Positions 23,901 to 38,558 of a stretch of DNA of 64,000 nucleotides are shown here, one piece after another (positions within the stretch are counted from its first letter, which is position 1; each line of letters opens with the position of its first letter). The notes below the pieces were generated by a model. The model did no database searches and was not told the DNA's origin. It saw only the letters and a program-made list of their open reading frames with translations. Source of the stretch: Lophius americanus. Its lineage: Eukaryota; Chordata; Actinopteri; Lophiiformes; Lophiidae. The translations under genes were made by a program, and so were the position numbers. The stretch lies in contig JBBDHG010000019.1 in assembly GCA_037951165.1 (NCBI GenBank), forward strand, positions 8,153,001 to 8,217,000. Direction: 5' to 3'.

Positions 23901-26900
23901 ATCTGCTTGAGTGACTGGTCTGAGGAGTGAAAAAAAAACAGCCACCGGCTTTAATGTTCAGTGCTGAATGGCAGGACTGGGAACGGACTGGGGCCCGACT
24001 GGGAGAGACCACCGCCATGGCGCACATGCACTCCTCCAACCCTCGCTCTTATGGCTGATTATGGAAATGAGAAAGATCAACCGGAAGATAACAATTTATT
24101 TAATTCAGAAACAGATTAAATAAGACAGACGCCACTTGTGCATCTAAGTGTCTCTTTGAGGGGCTTTTTTTTTTTTTGGCATTGTCTTGGGGATTCAGTT
24201 GTCAAACGTTTTTTTTTTTTTCCTTTCTATTAGATAGGTCAGCTCATGGAATTAAGCTCTATGGTATATAGACGTAGCTGCTTAAAACCCTTGGGTTTCT
24301 AGGTATAGGAAGAAAATGATTTTCTGCTTCAGGCACTTATGCCTATCTTTAATTGACTTTAAGATTAAAACTTGGCCTATTTTAATATAATGACGGCCCC
24401 TACATATAGCCAATCCAGGGCAATACCACGTAAGCTCATGTTTACACTGATATGACAGAGTAATATAAATGACCCACAGGCAGAGTTTGACTCAAACGCA
24501 AGAAAACTTTATGACAGATCTGTTATATTGAGGGATGGGCTGATGTTCCCTTACGGTTCCATGGAGACTGTCAACAGAAGCAAGCTGTGTGTAAATGGGC
24601 AGATATAGGCAGGGTATGCATGCTTCTCTCTCTCTTCTCAATACTTACATTGTCAATCTAATGGCACTGCACTTCATAACTCATTCATGGCTTAATTTAT
24701 AGGCCTATATATTTTTTGGGTGAGATTTGTTGGCTATTTTGGCGTGACACCTTATCAGCAGTTCTTGGGGAGTGTCATCCCTAACGAATTTGCGTTGTGT
24801 GTGCATTATCTCTTTCCATATGTATTTTTAATATATGCCCTCGGGCATAAAGTTGAAGTGGACTGGAAAAAATTGCCGGGAATTTGCACAAAAGAACAAT
24901 GTTAACAAGACTGAGAAAGCAGGCTCATTTATTCATAAACCAATTTATTTCAGTCAGGCGACTGTAGCAGAGGAGAAAAATGTCAGAGGGAGAAAAAAAA
25001 CTTTGAATTTATTAAACTCAACAATCCAACAACACCGACTTTCTTGCTGAATTATGCACCCTTGCGTCATAACTGTAATTTATTTGAATATTCTTTACAT
25101 GCCCTTATATTGTTTTGTTAGTCTGCCTATAAGGCGAGGACTGTGGGCCGTGGAGCCTCCCTTACGAAGGAAAGCAGAGCATTACTGCGAGGTGAAAAAG
25201 TCAGAGAGGCTCTGCACTGGCTTGTGAATGCAGTCCAGCCAGTTTGAGCTCACCCTCCTGTGTTTGTGTGTGTCTTTTTGTGTAGGTGTGTGTGCAAATC
25301 TGCACAAGCTGTGTGTATGATTCTGTCTACAAGTGTATGTATAGATGTGTGTGTTTATGTGCATGCTGTCATTTGCATGTGTGTGTTGAGACTGGCCTGA
25401 TAAATGTAGCACCCCCCCCCCCAGGTGCTATGTGAGTGGAGTGACTGGTTAGCACCAGTTGGACTTTCTTAACCCTTTCCCTGCCGCTCTGAAGCACCCT
25501 TTCAGTTGCCCCATTAGACGTGTATACCCTGCTTTAAGCCCAGCTGTAAATAAAACATGAAAGACTCAATAAAATCACATTATTCCGAGTGAATTTTTCA
25601 GAGGCCTTTAATATAGGAAGAGTGGAGGAATTGTGTGAAACTGATAATGACTGTCTGCCTTAGACTTGTTGTGGAATGTGACTGCCTTCGCTCTGCTGAT
25701 TGCGTCCCTATTTGCTAGGCACATGTTCACCTCAGTCTAAAAGAAGCAGAGAGGTACTGCCACACCGCCGTACATCATTTGCACAGTTGTCTTTAATTGC
25801 GTAGAGAGCACAGGGAGGGGCACAGCAATCTGCTAATGAACTCCAAGGACCCCGGCTCTTTGCTGTAGAGCCGAACACCACTAATAGTGCTGAGGACTCA
25901 CTTCAGGTCTCAAGAGCTCGTCCTCTTGATTGAGCCATGAAGGCTGAAGAGGGGCTGGAAATAATTGAAATTCTCCTTAAAACCGTTCTTCACCTGCCCT
26001 TTCTTTTTTTATGGGATATAATGAATGTTCAGTGGTTAACGTAACGTAACGTAATGTAACGTTGCGTTAATTTACTGAAAGCTATATGATGCACTGATAT
26101 TCTCCGAGTTTGATTTTTCTTTTGCTTGTGGAAGAGAAAGAATGCAAAATATCCTGCAATCTCTAATACAATTTATACATTTGAGCTCCTTTGCTTTTTG
26201 ACTTATATATTTTTCAATCTTCGCTTAACAAATCCTGCCTGCATGAACTTAATGTTGTGGCCACTGTATAAGAATTTAGTCTTGATAATAGAATTGTGGT
26301 ATCCAACAATTGGCAGCGCCATAATAGAGCTTCTTTCCAGGTTAGCGGGACCAAACAGTGTTGGTTTAGGTAACTTGGGCGGTCAAAGAGTGACCCCTGA
26401 CGCTCCAGCCCCCCCGACTCAATGGAAACCCTGACCGTTGGGGTCAACCACTATTTTTCTAATCAGTTCACCACTATCGCTAATCTATCCGCTTCACGTT
26501 GAAGTATGGATCGAGTTTCACCCGACTTAACAGGCGCATTCTCTCTCTTCTCTGCCTTCCCTCTCTACTACAGTGGCACGCTGCTGATCTCAATACAAAT
26601 GTTTGAATCATTGTGGTGATTGTTGGTAACAGCAGCTTTTGTAGTTGAATAGAAGAACGGTTTGACCCCCACTCCTTCACTCTCTTCTCCCCTTCCTTCC
26701 CCTGAACTCCCCCTATTTTTTTTTCCAGTGGCGAGTGAATGCGGGGCGGCTGTTAAGGATTCAACAAGTGATACAAAGAGCCAACCACGTGACTCGTGTG
26801 TTTCTTAGCCTCTTCATTATTGTGGTGGAATAGCAAGTAGGGGTGATTCCGATTGAGCAAAGCAAGGCCAGTTTGACTTCAAAGAACTGGCACGTCAGCG

Positions 26901-28749
26901 GCTTTTTACATACTTTCATATAGTTTCAGATGTCTGTTTTTCAATCATGCAGCATTTCTGGAAATAAGAGCCCATTGGGGTGTCACTGTGTCGCTGTGTG
27001 TTGTGATAGCCACAAAACTTGAAATGCAAATAAACCTCTTTGCTTTTGTTTATAACTTATGATGAGCGGCCGCGTCTGTCCTCAAGGCCTGCTGTGGTTT
27101 CTTTGGCTAAGTAAACAATAACCTGGCTTAACACATGTGTACTTAGCTAATGGAAAGTTCCTCTCCCCCTTAACCCCCTGTGAGCCTCTTACAATGGCCA
27201 CCATCACAAACAGCCCGTCTCCAAGGGATCCGCTAAGAACATCCCGGCTGCGAGTCAGGCTAGGCTCGGCTAATGAAGAAAGCCCAGCTAGAGGTGCTAT
27301 TAAGAAATCACGCCCACTCTGTCATTCACGACTTAAAAAAAAGAAGAAGAAATTTGCTTTGTTTGGGGTTGGATAGTGCGGAGGCTGGAGCACTTGAGTT
27401 AATGATTTTGTTTGGATTTCAGCTCACAGAGAGTAAACAAGTAGCTGAAGTGGAGGGGGCCACAGAGAAAGAAAATCAGTTTGTGAGTTTACGTGAGTGT
27501 CAACTAAATTGACTTGAAAGCTCTGGTAATTATCTTAAACATGTAATTATCTTTGGTTGTCTCTTTGAGGTTAGCCCACTGGTTTTTAAAAAAGTCAGTT
27601 GAAGAGTACCTGACGGCTATTCAGCGTAGCATACTTTAACTTACTCAAGAGACCAAATCCAGTTTTCTCCCTCACCCCCTTCAGCAATTATAAGGTTATT
27701 TCTTCTTTCTTTGTCTATTGTGAAGAGTTAGGGAGGAAGGGAAATGTTGAGCAAAAAGAGAGGGAGGGGGTATCTTTTGCTCTCTCGCTCCCCTTTTTTT
27801 TTTTTTTGACCAGGCATACCATTATCAGCCTCTCTTTCATTTTGGAAGCACTAATATTGCAGTAAGGGGAGGAAGGGGGTGGAGAATGCTGAAGCAGAGG
27901 TAGTTGGGCAAGCACTTGTCTGGCCGGTTATCAGAGAGGCAGATCCTGCTTTATCTAGTCACATTGGAAAGCAAAGTAAACACAAGTTTACAATAGGTGG
28001 CCTTTCAGTCCTTGTCACTGACAGATCCACACCAGTATTCAGCTGAGTAGCAGTATGTGTCCAGAGTTATTGCAGGCCATCTTGCCGCTGCAACACATGG
28101 CATTCTAGCAGATTTCAAACAGCACTGCTGCAAAGGTCAAAAATGGTGTTAAAGAAAACAACTGCAGAGAACAAATCCACCAAAGCATTCTGGAGAATGG
28201 AGTAGCCAACTGTCATCTTTGATTCAGATGTGCCACCAATGAAGAGTGTATGTGTGTGGGGTTATTCCGGCATTTAGGTCTGTGCCGTTAAGTACGCACA
28301 TACGATTATTCCTGCACACTCGCTGGCACAGAGTGAAAGTAAATATCCACATCATCACAAAAGATGTGTCAGTGTGAGGGAAGAGAGGACGATGGGGCAC
28401 AAAGCACAACAACCTTAACCATTTTCTCTATTATTGCAAATGAATTGGCAAGACAACATTTCTTGCTTGAACGCTTGGCATCGGATTGGAATGCCTCACC
28501 GATCATAGCAGAATCAGAATTTCCAGCAAGGAAAATCTTTTCATGGCGAATTAGTGTGGTGGAGGGAAGAAAAATGGCATTAAAAAAAAAGAAGGTATGC
28601 ATGCTTGACAAACAGGGTTCCCTTGACGTGGCGCGGCAGATTTAAGAACTTTAGCGAAAGCTAGGCAGAATAGAATCTGGAAAATTGAATTTACTACACA
28701 ATTAGGCATTGAATTAATCTACATCCTGCACCGGAGAAAGTGAATGAGT

Positions 28750-28780
<31 letters not shown>

Positions 28781-31700
28781 TGCAAGAGGACGGGAGACCA
28801 CAGTGGCTCATTAAGGGGACATAGAATAAATGAAGTGTGTAGCTATGTGTGCTGAGGGAGAACTCTTTCTCGCTCTGTTTCTGTTTATGCATCTACTTAT
28901 CTGGTGTATTTAAACATCCCATATTGTGAAAGTGTACCTCCACATTGTACGGTGTAGTGTTGTTGGCACAGGGTGTATGTTTGTTTTTTTGTGTCTGTGG
29001 TGAAGGAGTGTGCTTTAGTCACAAAGGTGCTGTGAGCATGGCGGTTCTGTAATGTGTTTGCAAAAGGTAGACGAAAATGATTTGCTGGTCAGGTTACGAG
29101 TAGGTGTTTTTTAATGTGTTGGTACCTGTGATCTGTGAGAGCTGGTATGTGTGTAAGCGTTGGTTGTGTGATCTCAGCCGTGTGTGTATTAATTGCGTGT
29201 TAGATCAGTGCCGTGCCTGTTCCATCCAAGGGCGGCCTGCGATTATAAATAAATTCCCTGTCCCCACGGAGATGCCACCAGGTCCTGTCTCAGCCCCGCC
29301 CCCTTTCCCATGGGGCCTCAGTGGCCAGCTCCCAGCAGGCAAAATGCTCTTTTGTTCAATTACAGCTAATGCAGTAGTTTGCCATACCCCCCTTCACTTT
29401 CACATTGTATTTTCAAGTAGAATTTCTTACAGGATTAATACAAAAGGAAAATGAACCCCCTGAAAGAATAACCATCTTCCGGCATTTTTCCAACACTTGC
29501 CATTGGACATCCCAGCAGTTCTGAGCTATTCTTTTCTCAGTCCTATGAATAAACAAGTTCTGCTCACGTTTAAAAGCTGCACATTCGGAGGAGTGTTAAC
29601 TGTGTGCGTGCTGAGCATGTGGTCTGGATTACCTCACTTCTGATGTTTGCTGGAGTTCCTCGGTCATGCACGGGTGTTTCATTTTTCAATGTTCTACGGC
29701 TGAGCAAAAAGGAATTTGTAAGAGGCGGAAAGAAAGTCCGTCTTACTATCTTATCCTTGTGAAAATCAATGTTTATCTTCGCCATCTCCATTATAGTCAA
29801 GCATTTGTGGAGCCACTTTGCTCTTCGCTGCAAAGCCTCAAAGCTAAATGTAGAAAACAATGATTTTATCATCCGTGTAAAAACTGTGTTATAATTTCAT
29901 TGTCCAGGAACATCAAACAGCTCTAATAGACTCCGAATGCGATACATTTGCTGACTTGTATATTCTTCTCTGTCATTTAATTCAATTTACAAACCCTGTG
30001 TCATAAATTAATGTGTACTTTTAGTAGTTCTAAACCAAGCTCTAAATCCTCCTGGCAGAGACAGTTCTGCCAGTAGGATCCCAATTGAAACCAGTTGTTC
30101 CTCAGTGTGTTTCTCCTCTCTCTTCCTCTCTGTGGTTCTATCACTCATTTCGTCGCGTCGCCCTTAAAGCGTAATCCAAACACCACATTGGCCCTTGATA
30201 TCTGCCTCATTTCATTTGACACAGTAAAGGCAAGCCCACGCGGGCAGCAGAGTGGGCCCAAGTAAGTGTGTGTGTTTGTGTGTGTTTAGTTGTTTGCAAG
30301 TTTGTTTGTGTTTGCCTGCTGTGTGTAATGATACATTAGTCTCTACTGGCTTCTATTGGGAAATCTGTTTTCACTACTCCCGCTAATGCTCAAGCCTCAA
30401 ATCTGTAAATTAGTATTATTATGTGTGCAAGGGGAAATACTATATATTATTTTTGTGTTTGTACCTGCACACGCCTGAGCTTTATTCACTGAGTGTATAC
30501 TTTCTCACATCTTAAAGCAGTGCGTGGTGTGAAGCCAACACTCATCAGCCCTAAGACTCCACCCGCATGCACACACACACTCACACGCACACGCACCCAC
30601 GCACGCACGCAAACACACACACAAACACGCGCACACACACACACACACACACATAGGGAAACAAATGACAATCACAATCAGACATGACTTATTCCCAACG
30701 ATTTAAAAGAAATAGAAGTCCCTCATGTGAAGCCTGCAAAGTATTGGAGGGACTGAGAACTGGATTTTCCAACCTTTTCATTTGGTTCTATAAAGTTGTA
30801 AGCTAGCCTCAGTTAGCACGATTGTTCATGCTACTTTTGTTCATTTTATGTATGAAAAAAGACTGTGGGAAAACGTCAACATATTCGGTTCTGTCTCTTC
30901 TCTGGCTCTGCCTCTCTGAATTACATTTAAATTCACATTAGTGGGGTTTGGTCATCCAATTTCTTTGTTTTAATTTTCTGATGATTCAGACTATTTATAC
31001 AAATGTAGCAATACTTGGAGTTATATCCCTCTCTCTCTCTCTCTCTCTCTCTGGTCTGCTCTGCTTGGATGACATCAATCCCTGGCGCTTGCTACGGCCC
31101 ATCTTAAGTTGTAGCTGTTTTGTATTTTCATCTGCTTGTGGTTTGAGCCAAATGGGTTGCATACTTCAGAAAGCTGGGAACTAATATAAAATGTTTGCTC
31201 GTTATTGGTCTGAGCCATTCCCTTCATGGAGCCCCGATAATCCTCACCCCATAACATCTTTGTAGGGGCTCACACCCTGCATGACAGAGCCGAGAGCTGG
31301 CAAATGATGAATTGGTAACACTTTACAACAAGGTGCACAAAGGGCTGAGTAGTTACCAGATAATAAACGAGGAACTACAAGTTAATCATTATTTAATAAG
31401 TAGGTCTTACTCAAATTTTATAGCTAATGATGAGTTAATGATTAGTTTATGAAGACACACCACTTTACTCAAAGGAACACTAATGTGATAAGTACTCTTA
31501 ATACTATGAATATGTTTTAGTTACTACTATACTACTACTACTATTACTACTTCTACTACCACTACTCTAGCATGTTTCTCTACTTAGGATGCACAAAACT
31601 ATAACCCAGGAGTGAATCTTGTGAGTCTTAACAAACCTTTTGTCCTTCGCCTCGTGAAAAAAGTGATTAGTGTGACTGATTTACAGAATTCAAACGGTGG

Positions 31701-34700
31701 TTGATTTGAACAGGTTCACCCGTCTGTTCCATAGTTACTCATCACTATGGAACTTAAGGACTTTTTGATGAGTCTTCATTTATCAAGTAATTACCCCAAT
31801 TAGTTCCTCACTTGTTTCTTATAAAACCTTAACTCACCATTAGCTTCTCTATGCAGTTTTATTGGTTACTCGTCAGCTTATGATAAGCTCAAAGCCTCTT
31901 ACTATTCAGAAGTCTGCGTACCTTATTGTAGATGGTTGTGCTGCTAGCATACTGCACAGTGAGTTTATTTTTGTGAAGTATGATTACAGACAAAGTCAAC
32001 GCAAAGCCATCAGTAGAAGCAAATTTGCCCGGGATGTCACAAAGAAATACGGGTAAAGTTAGTTTAGCCCTATTTGCTTGTGCCCTTTCAAGGGGTTGAG
32101 CGACGGTGGCTGAGGAGTTAGATGGCTCGTCCACTTATCTGCAGGGAAATTGTCGGTGGTTCAATTTCCCTCCGGTCTACATGTTGAATTGTCCTTGAGC
32201 ATGATACTGAAAAAAAACATTCTGCTCCTAATGGCTGTTCTATTGGTGTGTCAGTGATGGCGTGCATGGTTGTGGTTATGGTCTGTGAGAATGGGTGAAT
32301 GCTGGCTCGTGTTGTATAGCGCTATAAATGTACAATTTGCATATGTACGAGTTTGGCCAGAAATGTGCAGTGAGATTCTCCAAACATGTCTGGATGTCAG
32401 AAAGATGCTGATGTCCTACTGAAGGATAACCTTATTCCAACTGGATAACGTAGATGTGCCTTCCTCGCACTAAGGTCTACGCGAGTATGTACAAAGGATC
32501 TTTGGTGGACTTGGTCTACACGATAACTATTTCATACTACTTTTCGGGGATATAATTAGTTAGTAATATAATTATTAAACTTGACATTATTTTAAATCAC
32601 TCATCCCTCTGTCCTTCTGTCTCTCTCTGTCTCATAGACATCCTGGAATAGAGATCATGATGACACAGCATCCACACGCTCTGGAGGAACGCCGGGGCCG
32701 TCCAGTGGCGGACACACGTCACACAGCGGCGACAACAGCAGTGAACAGGGTAAGAGAAGCAGACTGTGCTTCATCAGGTGAAGAAGGACAGGGAGAACAG
32801 GGAGAAAAAGGGACACAGATTATATGTGGACCAAGCAGCTCAGTGTCTGATATCTGAAATATCAAGAGGAAAAGGTCGGAGTCCAGAATACTTTTGCCAG
32901 GATTATCCAGGACGAGGAAGTGAAGTTTGGCAAAAAAACACTTAGAGAGGTTAGAGGTCGCCAGCAGATACATAAATGAAATTCAGAGCCTGATAAGCAT
33001 TCACTGTCTTGTTGAGGGACACCTTGGGAGAGCAGACTTTGTGTGGTAGATGGCTCAATCAAGAGTCTAAAGGGTGGTTTCCCTCTTTCTGGCATCCTGG
33101 AAATTGTTTGTCTCATGCTGCATTTCCTTATTGTGCAGCTCGCTTTAAATGTTGGTAAATTCATGCACTCCTGTTTTTGTTCTACCTCAGACTATTCATG
33201 GATGGACGACTGTTTGACTACTTAGATTGCTAAACTCCCTCTGCAGAAGATGGTCATTTCACTTTCAAGTGATCTTTGAGTCCTTTGTGGATTAATCGAG
33301 TTTTGTTAGTATTGTTTGTAAAGTTGTGTGCACATGTTAAAGAAATGCTGGAAAGGGGTTTTACAGAGTTTGTAGGGGGAAAAACGTTAATCTACACTCC
33401 CTGTGTGTGCATATGAATAACGTGTGTTAAGGAAACAGAGGCAACAGTGGGAAAAAGTGTTGCTGGTTGTGGTGGGGGACATTGCAAACAAAGTGTAGGC
33501 AAAAAAGCAACTTCATTTATTATTGAAGGCCATGTCAAGGCGAGCAGTTTGCAGGGTTGCCAGTGCCAGGAGGTAGAGCCTGGGTGGGAGCAGGGAGCGT
33601 CGCCATGACTTCCACTCCAACGAGCAGCCATTTCTATCGTCAACACACTCTCTGTCTCTGTCTCTCTCTGTGTGTCTCAAGCTCTGTCTCATCCTCTTTC
33701 CCTGTGTCTCTTGTAAAGACTCCCAGACACACTTTGTGTCTTTCTTTCTGACTCATCACAAATGGTCCACAGAGGAGCTGAGGGACACACGTGGTGATAG
33801 CTAAAACAAACAGATGATGTGGGATAGAAGAAGAGAATGAGAAAAAGGTGAAATTACCTTGAAGCAGTGGAAAACAAAGCAATATTGTGTGTTTGTTTGT
33901 GTGTCTCTACCTTTGATGACTAATGGTCTTGGGAAGCCAGGCAAGATCTGATTGGTCGCTCTAATGAGGTTGCTCTTTGTCGAGTTCGTGCTCCAGCTTC
34001 TCTGACCTTTACCCTATATTGACCAAACTGACACTTCATTTTTCACATCTTTCCAATTATAGCTCCACCTCTTATGTTGTCCCCCTCTTTCTCAGTCTGT
34101 TTCTGTCTCCCTCTCTCTTTATATATATATATATATATATATTTATATTCCTCCCTTTTGACTCACCCGGGCTGTTGTACGATGTTGTGTGTTGTTGAAG
34201 TTCATTAGATGGTAAATTGAGAGCTAGTGGGGGTACATGTGGAGGTTGTGCATATGCATTTGTGTTGGTGTGTTCCATCTCAATGAATGAGGGCTTTTGA
34301 AGTCTCACAGCTAAATGTAATGCTTGCTCTGTATGTGGGCATCAGGGTGTCTCCAGGTCCTGATGTTTTTTTGCTAAATTTGATAAATTATAAGTCACAA
34401 TATGACCTCAAATGGGTTTTTTTTAACTAATTTTCTAGTTTCCTTGCCAGTTTCAGTGTCAAATTGTGCATCGCAACATAGATGGAAGAATTGCATCTAT
34501 ATGACTTTCCCTTTAATTTAAACTTCCATTAAGTATTTTCTACAACTTATAATATCATATTGAATATTTCTACTTAGACAATAACCTAGGCAATCGCAGT
34601 AGTGGGTGATCGTTGGAGATCCCTGCAGCCGAGAGTGAAGTCTCAAAAATCATGGGTATGATTAACGTGTTCGGTTTTCAGGTGTCCATGTACTTTTGCC

Positions 34701-37700
34701 GATATAGTGGGTCTTTCTTAATGGAGACTCTGAAACGACTATTTGTGAACTGTTCTTCCAGAATCTTTCCGACGCCTAAAGACAACCTGAATCGTACGTT
34801 TGTGTGAATCGGATTGCGTTGTTTAAGTGGGGTTTGTGTGCGTACTCGCACACACACTTACAGTGCGGGGTATGGGGATGCAGGAAAACAGTAAGTATCG
34901 GAGGACATTTTGGATTGGATTCTGGTTTATACTGGTTAAGAGCTATCACTGCCACGTCATATTCGCTCTGGAAAATTGTGTCAGTCAGTTGATAATCCCA
35001 GTAAGCTGGTTATTTATCTATTTGGCACTTTTCTCACTCTCTCTCCCCGACAGTTTCACCCCACCGTCTCTCCTCCCTCTCTCTGTTTGATCTTTGCATC
35101 CTCCGTCTCCTCTCCAGTTTTCCCTTGTCTCCCACCTACTATCGCATCTCCCTCTTTCATTTTGCTCTCAGTCAGTTTCTCTCTCTTTTTGAACCCCCGT
35201 GCTTTCTCTCCGTCTCCTCCCTCTTTTTCTTCAATGTCGCCCACTCGCTGTAAAATACCACCTTTGTTTATCCCTCCCCTTTTCTCCTCCTTTCACCTCT
35301 TTGTTGCTCTTGCTCTCTCCATCTTTCTCACTTGTACTTTCTGTTTTCCATTATTTTCATATTGATATATTTCTCTCATCTCTACTTTCTCACTTGACTC
35401 GTTTACTTCCTCTTCCTTCATCCATATTTGGGTCGCCTTTTCGATCTTCTAATCTTTGACACTCTCTCTAATTGTTTCTCTCAGTCATCATTCTTCACAT
35501 ACTTTCTTGGCTGGTTCAAATCTCTATACACTTTTTTCTTCTCATCGTATTTCCCACGACGCATTCTTTCATGTTTCGTTCTTGTGTTTTCCCCCACCTT
35601 TTTTTCCCTTCTACCATTTACAGATTGTTTTCTCGCTGACCTTTACCTCTGTCTCTGTCTTCCATGTTCTTCTTTTTCCTGCCCTCCTCATGTAGAGTTA
35701 CATAGCCAAAGGCCGATCACTCTCGTTGTTTTCTCATCTGTCTTTCAATTTGCCCCTTTTTCTTCTTCCCAATCAACCCTGTAACTCCTTCTCGCATCCT
35801 CAGCTTTCACTCTGTCTCTCATTTCTCCTTATTTGTCTCTCCATATTCTACCCTCTCCCTTCTCTCTTCCCCAGCAGAGTGAGGCAGCACAGATGAGGAT
35901 GCTTGATGGACAGGCGCCTTTAACTAGTGAAGTCCAGTCTCTTAGTCTTTTTCTGAGCTTCTTTCTGAGGCTTTTCCTGAGAGAAACACATGTTCTGCTG
36001 TGCCCTCTCCTCTGAATACTTCACTGCCCATTGCTATAACCTCCCCCACCCCCCATCTCTACCTGGAAACCTTGCGTCCACTCCCTCGAATCAAGGAGCT
36101 GCTGACATCTTGCAGAGCTCTCAGCATTATGTAAGATCAGAGTTTTCCACATGATAATTAGTTCATAGTGTACACTGATTTGTAACAAAAACACACGTCC
36201 TTGTTTTAGCATGTGGTGCCAATTCTCAAATGCTGTGTTTTTAGTTATGGGTCTTTAGGCTTTGACCACAATGCTAGAGGTATTTTTTTGGCGTTGAGTT
36301 TCATTGCCAGTTCAGAAAAATGGAGGGAGGGTCACATTTGCTTTGCACGTGTCATTAAAATCAATCCTGGGTGTCTCCTCTCTCACAAAAAGAGCAGACA
36401 AAGAAGAAAGCCTCTTATTTTCCTCCTTTCTTTCTCTGGGACATCTTTGTAAACATCCACAAGCTTGGACAGGGAGAGTCAGAGAGCGGCCCTGTAGTTA
36501 ATTAGTCCCACTCTATTAGCCCAGCTGTTTGCAAGCTAGTTCCTATCATGAGCCCCCTTTCTTTAATACCCCAAAAACCCTCTGGAGAAGCTTTATTGTA
36601 GCTGTTGTTGCCTTGGATCGTGCTTTGTCTGTGAAGAGTATTGCTCGAAGGGCAGAGGAAAAGCCAACAGATCATATATGCCAGTGGTGGAGGGGGTCCC
36701 TCACGAACATGAGCGGGCCTTTTCCCCTAATATAAACTACTTCTCTATGCCTGTGATTTTGTAAGGACCCCCCTTGGCTTCTCTGGGAGCCTGGCATAAG
36801 AGGGAAACAGAATAACATATAGGCACTGGAACAGGCAGCTGCAGTGATGTGGATGTGAGCTGAGCAGAGCAGCAGAGCTGAGTGTTTGCTCTGTTTTGGA
36901 AAGCTGCAGGGTTTCCCTCTCTTTTTGTCAGAAACATCCAGGGAGTAAGGCGATGACTGGCGATATTAGATATGTATCACCAATTACCCAGACCACTTTT
37001 GAAGACTACACTGTGCTGTGCCAAGGCAAATAGGTCCCTGTGATAGTGTCTGAAAACATTTTCTTGTTAGTGTTGCAATATTTCTTGTTGTTGGTCTGAT
37101 ATCAAACACATATTTGATTTATTTTGCCGACGCTTTCTATTTATGTACTGATGTTTTGAGGTCTGAGTGTAAACGTAATATATTTGGCCATAGACTAATA
37201 TAGAACTTTATACATTGCTGGGAAGAAAAAACATTCATCCCCTCATTTGCCCTATTTGTAGGTGTATCCAAAACTAAGCTGTACCGGATTTTCAAACACA
37301 ATTTTTAATGAGCAAAAAAAAAAAGTTACCCAAACCTAAATGTCCATTGTGAAAAAGTATTTGCGCCCCAAACTTAGTAACTAGCTTGCAAGTTTGTTCC
37401 ACCTTTAGCAGCAACAACTGCAACCAAATGCTTAGGATAACTGGAGATCAGTTTCTCAAATTGCTGTGGTGTAACTTTGGCCCACTCCTCTTAGCGAAAC
37501 TGCTTTAGTGCGGTTTGATTGGAGGGTTTGTGAGTATGAACTACACTTTTCAGGTTCAGCCACGGCATCTCCTTGAGGTTCAGCACTGGGTCTTTGACTA
37601 GGCCACTCCAAAACGTAGTTTTTATTTATTTTAAGCCGTTCACACTTTAGGTTTATTTATTTTCAGCTATTCACAAGTGGACTCCCTCTTATGCTTGTGC

Positions 37701-38507
37701 TCATTGTTGACTCCATGAACCAGTTTTGCTAAAGCTGACCTTCTCTCCTTACCAGAGAAATCTTCTGGTAAAGAGACAGCGTTTAAGAGTCCCAGAGCCT
37801 TTGACATAGCTGTGCAGTTCAGGGTTTTTTACTTCCATTCTTCCTCATTTCTTCTGGATTTTTTTTTTTCAGGGTAATGTACTGCTGGTGAGATATAGTC
37901 GACAAATTTTTACAACTAAAAGTGGTCTATAAAGGTGGAGATATCATTGAGGATCACTGGTAGTATACAGGCCTCGGTATGTCTAATCCAATTGGAGGCA
38001 AGCATTATTGCAGTTTGCTAGTTTTGTGGTGTGCGTTTGCGAGTTCAAACCCCTTACTGGATCATCTTGTTGGCGGACGTGCCACTTGGCCCGCCCCTTT
38101 TGTGATGTCACGCTTAAAGCATTCTGACAGTCAGATTCATTCTGAATCCTCTGCTCATGCATCCCTATCGATCAGGCCGGGATATTCCTGAGGCTGTCAT
38201 CCATCCATCCACACTCTGACCTCTGTGCTCTCCAACAATGTCAGGCCACAGAGGAGCTTTTGCTTTTTCGCTCTTCATTGGCCACTCTCCAGGGCCGGGG
38301 CAAGCAAACGGGACATGGACAGGGGTGCCAGGCAACCAGCAGCCAGATCCGGCTCAACCAATCACTTTGCTTCATGTCGCCCCTTCAAAGTCACCGATTA
38401 ATTGGTCCGATTGTCCAGTAGACCGGAATAGAGAACTGCGAGCGTCTGTTTGGTGTGTGCATTCTCCACCCCGTTTGGCTTTTTCTCCAGTAGCCTTTAG
38501 CTGCTGT

Positions 38508-38558
<51 letters not shown>

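Larger units (their letters stand above)
22905..32637 (+). other. meis1: meis1 intron 6
   Basis: 9733 bases, GTAGGC to CATAG. Contents: CpG/GCGC patches at 22929-22945 and 23584-23596, motif-rich segments at 23620-24060 and 25680-25990, a GTAAC repeat, a possible MITE at 31315-31870 and a SINE at 32095-32331. No additional exon is supportable. Confidence 0.85.

Noticed and set aside
32095..32180. tRNA gene suggested by A- and B-box-like sequences
   Set aside because: The cloverleaf is not intact, and the downstream body matches a dispersed SINE rather than a tRNA.
34976..35784. Several 80-130-codon Ser/Phe/Leu-rich open frames
   Set aside because: They overlap in several frames across a pyrimidine-rich tract and reflect base composition, not coding.
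35874..36015. Possible cryptic meis1 exon after the pyrimidine tract (acceptor TTCCCCAG, then an open frame)
   Set aside because: Exon 7 ends in phase 1; joining here in that phase gives an early TGA, and the open frame has no Meis or other domain similarity.
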